Of a stretch of 64,000 bases of DNA, positions 53,234 to 61,924 are shown piece after piece. The stretch's first letter is position 1. Every line of letters begins with the position of its first letter. The stretch covers positions 457,501 through 521,500 of the forward strand of contig CANJKZ010000538.1 in NCBI GenBank assembly GCA_947471745.1. The letters run 5' to 3'. The notes under the pieces are model-generated. The model ran no database searches and was not told the DNA's origin. It saw nothing but the letters and a program-made list of their open reading frames with translations. A program made the translations under genes and the position numbers. Source of the stretch: Closterium sp. Naga37s-1 (taxonomy: Eukaryota > Streptophyta > Zygnematophyceae > Desmidiales > Closteriaceae).

Positions 53234-56200
53234 TCATGCCGAATTGGCAATATCCTCCCTTAGCCTGCGTGCCAGAGCATCTAGTCCCTTTTTCTTGTTC
53301 ACCTGCTTCGAATTGCGCGTGCCGAACAAACCAACCGCAGCCTCCCCGACATCCTGTCATCACATAAAACAGCAGCGGTGTAAGCTGGCGCCTCCCTTTA
53401 CACAAACAGGAAAGGTAGGAATGTAGCCTTAACTGGTTTTATGAGCAAGTCTATACATACCCGATACTTATCGCAGACGATGAGCACTTTAGTTGGCGCC
53501 AGCGCCCCGTAATTCTTCTCCCGGTGCGACTTGGTCGCATAATGCTCAGGGTTGTTGCTGAGAATGAGGTTGATGAGCTGCCGTGACTCCGCAAGGTGCG
53601 ACTTGAGAGGCACAACCTCGCCATTGTCCTTCATCACGCCACTCTTCTCGTCCTCCTGGTCGGCAAAGCCCTCAATGACGCGCAAGTCGTTGTCCACTCC
53701 CTGGATGGCGTACAGGTTGAACCGCGGCACGGCAGAGCCACACAGCAGGCTGACTAGGACGTTGCTGATGTGGCGCATCATGCCTCCACTCACCTGCGAC
53801 AGGTGTGGACAGCGGGCAATGAAAGGTACATGGCATTCGGTACCGAAGTGATGGAAAGGAAAAGCATGCAGCTGACTGGGAGCAAACCGAATCTGCAGCA
53901 GCAAGCAGTGGCAGGCAGTTCAGGAGTGCAGTAAGTGAAAAGCAACTTACCCGCTGGAAGGCATCGAGGGGAAGCAGCTGTCTGGCCGTCTCCATCATGG
54001 TCTCCAGGTAGATGCACAGATCCGTGAGATACTCGTTCACCAGCTGCTCTCACATGCAACAACACGGCCCAATAGGAGAGAAGGGAGAAACCAGAAGAGA
54101 GAAGAAGGACGGGTGTCGGGAGGGAAGAGAGGGGAAGACGAGGGGGAGAAGAGGTAATGAAAAGGGACGGTGGGAACTATGCTGATGTAGGTATTGCATC
54201 AACTATGCGCTCCAGCCAGGTATGTGAACGGATCTGTGAAGTAGCTCCCAGCAGCTAAGCTCCTTCACTCTCAATCATGCAGGGATGAAAGGGGTTGGAA
54301 CTGGCGAGGGATGGACAACTGACATAGCTGCCAAAAAACAAAACTGCACTCAGGCACCGTACCAGTATGGAGGCCACCCAAATGCCTTGTCTCAGGTTTG
54401 AGTGGCGCTTCCCTTCGCACCAAAAACCAGAAGAGAGTGAAATTGAGCGGGTAGAGTGAAATTGAGCGGGTAGAGTTCACACATACCCCGGCGGTTCCAT
54501 GAGATTCCACGGGATCTGCTCTGCAGGCGCCATCATTTTGTCGATCTTCTCATTCATGATGCGCAGCGCAGCATGGAATCGTCTATTGAGGCGCCTAAGA
54601 AATGTTCACACGTACCCCGGGTGGTTCCATGGGATTCCACGGGATCTGCTCTGCAGGAGTCATCATTTCGTCGATCTTCTCATTCATGATGCGCAGCGCA
54701 GCATGGAATCGTCTATTGAGGCGCCTAAGAAATGTTCACACATACGTACCCCGGGTGGTTCCATGGGATTCCACGGGATCTGCTCTGCAGGAGTCATCAT
54801 TTCGTCGATCTTCTCATTCATGATGCGCAGCATGGCATCATATGCCCCCGCCTGCGACTGCCGGAGGGTGTTCCGGGCGGCCAGCGTACCGTGCGCACCG
54901 TCCACGAGGCGAGAGGGAATGCCGCATGACTTGGCTGCGTGCTCTGCGAAGAATGCGCATGCTCGCTCCATCACTGTCATGTTCGCCGCTACCTGATGGT
55001 GGCAAGGGAGGAAACGCCAGGGAGGAGGGGAGGGGGGAAGAGGGACAGCAAATAAGGGAGGGAGGAATTGTCATATGAAGTTTGCGCATGCTCGCTCCAT
55101 CAATGTCATGTTCGCCGCTACCTGGTGGTGGCGTGGGGAGATACGCTAGGAGAGGAAGTTGGGGAGAAAGGAAATATGAAGGTTGGGCATGCACGCTGCA
55201 CCTAGGGAGATGGTATGGTATGTATCGACTGCATGCCTGCACTGTGAAGACGACGAAAGCTTTTATAAACGATGCCCTCCTCACTTGCATGGCGTGGGAC
55301 ACTTGCAGCGAGGGGTTGCCAATGAGGCGCAGCAATGCCTCATTGACCACCGTGGTGAGGAGACAGTCGAGGTAGCAGCGGACGAGGCCATACTGGTGTG
55401 TGTGTTGAGTCGACTCAAGACACAACAGGCCCGCTCACCTGCATGGCGTGGGACACTTGCAGCGTGGGGTTGCCAATGAGCCGCAGCAGCGCCTCGTTCA
55501 CAACAGTGGTGAGCAGACGATCGAGGTAGCGCCGCACGAGGTCGTACTGGTCCATGTGGCCCGTGTGCTTGAGGAAGGAGACGGAGCTGTCGATGAAGAT
55601 GCGCACGATGCGGCAGATCTCAGGCACCGACGCTGAGAAGGTTGCGATCCACGGGAACGCTGGCATGATGTCCGTTTGCTGGTGAGGAAAATGGGGGTGG
55701 GGGGGGGGGGGGGCGGGGGGGTGGGAGGTTGGAGGAACATTCGAAGAGTCAAATGGCAGAGGCACAGAAATAAGAGGTAAAGAGAGTGGTTTTGATGTGG
55801 GTAGAGTCATGGTGTGCTTGTTCTGTGAGGCCCGGGGAAGTATGGGAAGGGGGGAGCATGTCATCCCCACGCACACACACCTGGATGTGGAAGGCGAGCA
55901 CGTTCATGCTGTACTCGTACTCCTTGCGCATCACCATCTGCTGCAGCTTGTCACCATGGAAAGGGCTCATGTGCTTTGAATGTACGAGCCCCCATGTTCA
56001 AAAACGCACACACAGACACACACAGCCACAAACAGACACACCTGGATGTGGAAGGCGAGGACGTTCATGCTGTACTCATACTCCTTGCGCATCACCATCT
56101 GCTGCAGCTTGTCGTTGGCAATCGAGTCGTTCACCTGCCGCCGCGCCTCCTCCAGCAGCAGCTCGTGGTACTTGTCCCTCATGGACGCCAGCACGTCCAG

Positions 56201-58623
56201 TAGTGGAGACACCTGTAACGAGTACAGATGAGATGACAACAGGCTAATTCAGACATGACTTTTGGGTGGAGTCACGTCTCCTCCAGCAGCAGCTCGTGGT
56301 ACTTGTCCCTCATGGACGCCAGTACGTCCAGTAGTGGAGACACCTGTAATGGGAACAGATGGCAAGGGAGGAAAAGGGTGAAAACAGGACAATTCGAAGT
56401 GCAAGTTGAGGTGGCTGAGTGGAAGCTGCCGATTCCCAGGGCTTGTACCGACTGACCTGGAAGCCGTATCAGTGGAGCGCAGCGGCTTCTGAGCCAATTC
56501 GGAAAAGGGCAATCTTGTGCTGCCTGACCTGGAAGCCGTATCGGCGCAGCGAGCGCGGCGGTGAAGAGGGAGACGTCTTCCTTGACCATGAGGATGTGGT
56601 CGGCAGACGACATGGACGCAAACCCTCTGACTGACCAGTTGAAGGGCTTGTGTGTGCCGTGCCGACTGACCTGGAAGCCCACCTTTCCCAGGGCTTGCTT
56701 TCACTGACTGACCTGGAAGCCCATCTTTCCCAGGGGTTGCTTTCCCTGACTGACCTGGAAGCCGTATCTGCGCAGCGCGGCGGCGAAGAGGGATACGTCC
56801 TCCTTGACCATGAGCATGTGGTCGGCCGATGACATGGACGCGAACTGCTCCTCCATCACACTGCGCATGCGCGCTATGGCCGTCTCCCACAGCACGTCCA
56901 CCTGCAGGAGTAATAGGTGATGACGGGTGGTGACAGGTGGAAAGAGGTAACAACAAGATATCAAACATCTCAAAACTTTTCCATCACACTGTACATGCAT
57001 GCACGCGAAAGCGCGCGACTTGGTCCACGCGCGCGCGCGCGCCTTGGTCCGCGGCGCGGGCCTTGGTCCGCGCCGCGCGCCGCGCGCGCGCCTTGGTCTG
57101 TGCGCGCGCCTTGGTCCGCGCGCGCGCCTTGGTCCGCACGCGCGCCTTGGTCCACGCGCGCGCCTTGGTCTGCGCGCGCGCCTTGGTCCACGCGCGTAAC
57201 TTGGTCGTATCAAATCAAGCCCTCTGCCAACTCCCCCCTTTTCCACTCTTCTTTCACAACTCTTTTGACGCCCATGTGCTCGTCTCCGCAGTGTGCATGA
57301 TCTGGTCCTCCACAATAAAGAATCCACCCCCCCTCCCTACAGCGATCCCGTTGAATTATCTTCACCCCCCTACCTCCCCAGAGCTGCCCACCTGAGCGGG
57401 TTTGATGACTCCCCCAGCAGTGCGCATGATGCGGTCCTCCACTATGAAGAACCCCGCCACCTGCGAGCAGTAGTCGTTGAATGACTGCGATGAGGGCATG
57501 GAGTGGCATGGGATGGGAGGGGGAGTGGCATTGTGAGGGAGGTGATGGGATGGGAGGGGGGGGAAGGCACTATAGAGAACCCCGCCACCTGCGAGCAGTA
57601 GTCGTTGAATGACTGGGGTGGGGCACGGCACGGGGTGGCAGGGAGAGCATGGCGTGGGACAGGGGGCAGGGGTTGGGAGGGGTAGTGGCATAGTGAGGGG
57701 GTTGAGGGGAGAACACAGTATGAAGAAGAGTAGTCATGGTTGAATGACTGGGTCGGATGGAGCAATTGGGTTGGGGGCATGGGGTGGGTGGAGGGGGAGC
57801 GGCATTACGAAGAAACGGACGAAGGTGTGATGAGCAATTTAAAGAAAGCGTTTAACAAGGTATTGTATGACAGGAAGCGAGGGGGGAGTAGGGGAAGGGG
57901 AGGGGGGAAAGGAGGAGGGAAGGGAGGGGAGAGGGGGGGAAGGGAGGGGGAAGGGGAAGCGGGGAAAGGAAGGGGGAAAGGGAGGGGCGGAAAGTTCGGT
58001 GGTGAGGGGTGGAGGGGAGAGGGGAGAGGGAGGGGGGTCCGCCCACACCAGCATACACACACCCACCCGCCCATGCGACACAGATGCGCACAGAAACCCA
58101 CCCACCCACACCCACCCGCCCATCCACCCGCCCACCTGCCCTGGCGTGAACTGGAGGTCGGTGTTGAGCTGCAGCTTGCGGTTGTCATAGTAGTAGTCGC
58201 GGAACTGATCCTGGATGCCCAGACACGCCCACACCAGCACACATACAACCACCCACCCACCCAGCCACACACACACACACATGCGCACATAAACCCACCC
58301 ACCCACGCACCCACCTGGCCAGGCGTGAACTGCAGATCAGTGTTGAGTTGCAGCCTGCGGTTGTCATAGTAGTAGTCGCGGAACTGTTGAACGCACATGC
58401 ACACCCACACCAGCATAAATACACCCACCCACCCACCCACCCAGCCGCACACACATACACACAAACACACAGACGAACATCCACTCATGCACCCACCTGC
58501 CCTGGCGTGAACTGCAGATCAGTGTAAAGCTGCAGCTTGCGGTTGTCATAGTAGTAGTCGTGGAACTGCAAGGGTCCAACGCACATGCACAACCACACCA
58601 GCATACACCCACCAGCCCTCCCG

Positions 58624-58716
<93 letters not shown>

Positions 58717-61425
58717 GACACCCGCCCACCTGCCCTGGCGTGAACTGCAGGTCGGTGTTGAGCTGCAGCTTGCGGTTGTCATAGTAGTAGTCGCGGAACT
58801 GATCCTGGATGCCCAGACACGTGTTGATGTAGTGCGCGCGGTAGATGGGCGTCAGGTTGAACTTGAGCATCGATGCATCCTCTTCGGCATCTTCCACTTC
58901 TAACATGTACGCCACTGCCCTCGCTCCTGACCGCGTCTGGTGGTGTGGCGGAAAGAGGAGCAAGGTTGGGGAGGGAAGGGAAGGGAAATAGGGTGGAGCA
59001 TCAACTGAATAGGTTCTTCCCTGCCCTATCCACTCCACGAGCTTTGGTGCAGAGTGCAGGTAAGAACTAGTGAGCCTCATGAGCAGGTGCAGGTTCACAT
59101 CATGCACCAATAGAGCATGTGACAGTCAGACATGCAATACTGTAGCTCATAGTCAGAGCTCTATCAACCTCAAAGGCCCAGCCACCCACCCACCTGTTCC
59201 TCGGCCTGCCTCTGCCTGTCCCCGAGCTCCACTTCTCTCTGCCTTGCACTGAACGCCTGCCCTATCGCCTGTCGACCGATCTCTTGACTCGTTTCCCGGA
59301 TCTGCACCATCCACTCGTTGAACTCCTGGTTCACCTGCGGACAGCACGGGGGTGGGGAGGGAGGGAGGACGAGAGGAGGGGAGGTCGGGGGGATAGAAAG
59401 AGGAGAGAAGGTGTTCGTATGGAGGGGACTTAGCAAGGCAGAGACAGGGACTGGAGGGGAAAATTGTGGGTTAGGTGGGAGAATGGGGGAGAATGGGGAG
59501 GGGGAGGGGATGGGGTCTGTGGGAAGACAGAAACATCACGTTGCAACCCACAGAGATTCCATCTTCATCCAAACACGCCCTCCCAACCCAAGGCCATCCA
59601 CCCACCCAGCCCTGCAATCCCTTCAAATCTCACCCCTCCCTTCCTACCTTGCGCTCGATATGCGCTCTGCACCGCGGAATACCCCTCTCTACCCATGCGC
59701 GCAGAGCAGAGGAGGGGATGGTGCGCAGGTGGTCGCGCTCAATAGCGTCTAGGGTCTTCAGCGCCTGGTAGTAGCTGTCCGCTGCTATTGCCTCGTTCAC
59801 CTGAGATCGTGAACAAGGGGAGGAGAGGAGGAGAGGAGGTGGAAACAGAACATAGACTGTATTATGTTACTCTGGCTTCCCTGATGATGGAAACGCCTTG
59901 TAGTGGCTGTTTGCGGCTATTGCCTTGTTCACCTGAGAGAGTTTGCCTAGATTACCACGTTGATCTACCTTGGCACAGAGGTCGACAACGGTCTTGCACT
60001 TCTTGAGCAGCTGCAGCGCGGAGGCGAGGTTGGTCTTGATGGCGTTGTGCTGAATGAGCTCGTCCAGCTTGTGCAGCAGCCCGCTGCCCACCTCCTGCAT
60101 CTCCGTGTTCTGCATCGCCAGCCCATGCTTCAGCTCGTCTGCGTCCACCAGCACGTATCTGTGCACGGACAGAGGAGAGGGTGCAAGGAGAGCGGGGAGG
60201 AGGGAAGACGAGTTAGAAGAGAGACGAGCACCCCGCTGACACAGAGGCTATGCTATGAGCCACGCGAAACACCCAGATTCAGGCGTCGGGTTGCACCTAA
60301 GCTCACCAACGGCGTGAATTGCACCTGAGCTCGTCAACGGCGTAAGTTGCACTCGAGCTCGTCAACGGCGTGAACTGCACCTGAGCTCGTCAACGGCGTG
60401 AATTGCACCTGAGCTCGTCAACGGCGTGAATTGCACCTGAGCTCGTCAACGGCGTGAATTGCACCTGAGCTCGTCAACGGCGTAAGTTGCACCTGAGCTC
60501 GTCAACGGCGTGAATTGCACCTGAGCTAGTCAACGGCGTGAATTGCACCTGAGCTCGTCAACGGCCTGAATTGCACCTGAACTCGTCAACGGCGTAAGTT
60601 GCACCTGACCTCGTCAACGGCGTGAATTGCACCTGAGCTCGTCAACGGCGTGAATTGCACCTGAGCTCGTCAACGGCGTAAGTTGCACCTGAGCTCGTCA
60701 ACGGCGTAAAATTGCACCTGAGCTAGTCAACGGCGTGAATTGCACCTGAGCTCGTCAACGGCGTGGATGAACTCCTCGTAGTGCTGCTTGCAGAGCTCCT
60801 CGATCTCCACCTCCTTCTTCTTCACAAACGTGCGAAGCTGCCAGGAAGCGAGGCGAAAAAGGGTTAGAAGTTAAATTGAGTCAGGCTGTAAGTATTTCAC
60901 CTGATGTGCATATCTCATGACCCAATGCCTAACCTCTTGTTCCGTAAGGCATCATCACTCGGGCTTGTATCAAAGGTTCTGAAATTAAACCAAGAGTGTC
61001 AATGCCAGACCGTCAAGGTAATGATTGTCTTCATAATGCATCAAGGCGTTGCCTTTAAGGCTTACATTGACGTCGAGCAACAAATGAAGAGGGACGCTTA
61101 AAGGAATGCGTATTTAAGAGGCATGAGTAAGGCGACGTAAGAATGGCGATGAACCACTCAGACGACCTGAAAGAAAATTCAGGTATCAACCAACAGTAAC
61201 TATACCAAACAGTGTTGAAAACCTAATTATAGACGCGTCGCTAACCTGGTGAAGAAGCGCTTCGGGTTTTCCCATTTCAAATGCCGGGCGAATAATAGGT
61301 CCGACATCTTCGCCATTAGCGATGACTGACGAAAGCGTCGCCTCGTCGACCACCCACTGGTGCTGCTCCTTCTCTTCCAAAGTCACGCGTTTCCGACTAG
61401 CTAGCCGCGCTAACTGCGCTGCCAT
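53234..61425 (-). CDS. SEC15: Exocyst complex subunit SEC15
   Basis: Fourteen exons join without any phase conflict into 800 aa, the usual length for SEC15: 61246-61425, 60746-60837, 59969-60158, 59648-59800, 59194-59334, 58730-58936, 57392-57484, 56755-56901, 56042-56212, 55439-55678, 54750-54992, 53951-54043, 53461-53793, 53234-53353. The protein is a helical-rod subunit of the exocyst, which tethers secretory vesicles to the plasma membrane and links them to Rab GTPases. Landmarks in order: ELCKQHYEEFIHAVDELR, KTVVDLCAK, TPIYRAHYINTCLGIQDQF, YYYDNRKLQLNTDLQ, VAGFFIVEDRIMRTAGG, VLWETAIARM, LNLILSNNPE-type ESRQLINLILSNN, and the conserved end KKKGLDALARRLRE. Almost every intron holds copies of a neighbouring exon edge. 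Confidence 0.97.
54477..54734 (-). repeat. Two shadow copies of SEC15 exon 11 end
   Basis: Units of about 130 bp at 54477-54604 and 54605-54734 repeat the exon 11 end (54735-54865), encoding MNEKIDEMM(T/A)PAEQIPW NPMEPPG with its GTACG donor. Three tandem copies exist; the outer two also contain a near-palindrome (TTGAGGCGCCTAAG). Confidence 0.9.
55083..55125 (-). repeat. Shadow copy of SEC15 exon 11 start
   Basis: Minus strand reads the acceptor CAG|GTAGCGGCGAACATGAC and VAANMTLMERACA, a near copy of exon 11 start at 54955-54995, 130 bases upstream in the intron. Confidence 0.9.
55284..55400 (-). repeat. Shadow copy of SEC15 exon 10 end
   Basis: It encodes YLDCLLTTVVNEALLRLIGN PSLQVSHAMQ on the minus strand against YLDRLL...PTLQVSHAMQ in exon 10 (55439 onward), and ends CATGCAAGTGAGG at the donor position. 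Confidence 0.95.
55405..55418. repeat. Palindromic element (perfect 14 bp)
   Basis: TTGAGTCGACTCAA with partly complementary flanks, just downstream of the exon 10 end (55439) in the intron of SEC15, between the exon 10 shadow copy and the true exon end. Confidence 0.85.
55690..55725 (-). repeat. G-run next to SEC15 exon 10 acceptor
   Basis: A run of G broken by single T or C, including about 18 G in a row. On the transcribed RNA it is a C-rich polypyrimidine stretch shortly upstream of the exon 10 acceptor at 55679; the plus DNA strand could form a G-quadruplex. Confidence 0.8.
55880..55962 (-). repeat. Shadow copy of SEC15 exon 9 end
   Basis: It encodes DKLQQMVMRKEYEYSMNVLA FHIQ with CCAG|GTGTGTG donor, as does the true exon 9 end at 56042-56125. 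The two differ by a few bases. Confidence 0.95.
56275..56346 (-). repeat. Shadow copy of SEC15 exon 9 start
   Basis: It encodes VSPLLDVLASMRDKYHELLL EE after an ACAG acceptor, matching the true exon 9 start at 56150-56212 apart from a base or two, 132 bases upstream. Confidence 0.95.
56452..56725 (-). repeat. Shadow copies of SEC15 exon 8 and its donor
   Basis: A diverged copy of the exon 8 middle (SSADHILMVKEDVSLF) lies at 56560-56620. The exon end and donor GGCTTCCAG|GTCAGTC recurs at about 56452, 56528, 56670 and 56711 besides the true site at 56755, giving about five equivalent donors. Confidence 0.85.
57010..57205 (-). repeat. GCGCGCGCCTTGGTCC minisatellite
   Basis: About ten units of GCGCGCGCCTTGGTCC(G/A)C fill part of the intron between SEC15 exons 7 and 8. 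Alternating CG of this kind favours Z-DNA and is unusual in a transcribed intron. Confidence 0.9.
57282..57335 (-). repeat. Old shadow copy of SEC15 exon 7 middle
   Basis: On the minus strand GFFIVEDQIMHTA is readable, a diverged form of exon 7 (GFFIVEDRIMRTA) in the downstream intron. No splice site is kept at its edges. Confidence 0.75.
57577..57618 (-). repeat. Shadow copy of SEC15 exon 7 start
   Basis: It encodes SFNDYCSQVAGFS on the minus strand with a CCCAG acceptor, against SFNDYCSQVAGFF in exon 7 at 57440-57484. It is about 130 bases upstream. Confidence 0.9.
58133..58566 (-). repeat. Three shadow copies of SEC15 exon 6 end
   Basis: Copies at about 58133-58227, 58313-58386 and 58496-58566 each encode FRDYYYDNR(K/R)LQLNTDLQF TPGQ or a close variant, with the CCTGCCCTGG donor region and a CA-rich tail. 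The true exon is 58730-58936. Together they form four tandem units of about 180-230 bp. Confidence 0.95.
58626..58711. repeat. (CA)n microsatellite
   Basis: About 43 CA units without interruption in the SEC15 intron directly after exon 6. Shorter CA-rich tails follow the exon 6 shadow copies. Confidence 0.97.
59894..59937 (-). repeat. Shadow copy of SEC15 exon 4 start
   Basis: It encodes VNKAIAANSHYKA after a TCAG acceptor, against VNEAIAADSYYQA in exon 4 at 59760-59800, and lies between exons 3 and 4. Confidence 0.9.
60292..60773 (-). repeat. 28-bp minisatellite built from the SEC15 exon 2 end and its splice donor
   Basis: About 17 units of GTTGACGAGCTCAG + GTGCAATTCACGCC (coding direction) run from the exon 2 end into the intron, with steady 28-bp spacing and one 29-bp unit. 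Every unit keeps a CAG|GTGCAA-like donor (a few are CGAG|TGCAA or TTAG|GTGCAA). The first unit is the true exon end at 60746. Confidence 0.97.
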
Positions 61426-61924
61426 GGCGTGCGTCAGAAACACAAGGCTTCACAATTCGATAAGCCGGCCTAACTACGGATCATCTAGATTGTGTCGCCT
61501 CTTTGAGCAATAGTTACTATGCTACCTAGATGTCATCCCACCAGAGTCTGCCTGCGTTTGAGGTCGGACCTCCATTCCGGAGATGTGAGGTGTGTGCACG
61601 GCAAGGCAATGTTCTACCGTCCTGCAAGAAACGCCACTGAAAGCGAAGCTGAACTTTGATAATACAGTAGACTGCAACCAATTTCACATTCTAAGCATGA
61701 AAAGAATGTACAAATTGATCAACATACTTATAGTAGGAAAATCTGTTAGCGCAATATTATAGCATACATAATAGCGACTAAAATACTAATATATGCACTT
61801 TAGATAGACACTATTACACTACTCGGCTCCTGCAAGAAGCGCCTACCGTTTATTATTTCTCTAACATAGCTACCAAGATCGACAACTTTTCTCACAAGGT
61901 ACTCCATGTACATTTACCTGCAAG
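61426..61924. other. Intergenic between SEC15 start and the next minus-strand gene
   Basis: About 500 bases that should hold the SEC15 promoter and the 3' flank of the gene ending at 61925. It becomes AT-rich from 61640. No further feature was recognised. Confidence 0.5.

Noticed and set aside
60292-60773. CRISPR-like array
   Set aside because: Repeats are contiguous with no spacers, the setting is a eukaryotic intron, and each unit is an exon-intron border copy.
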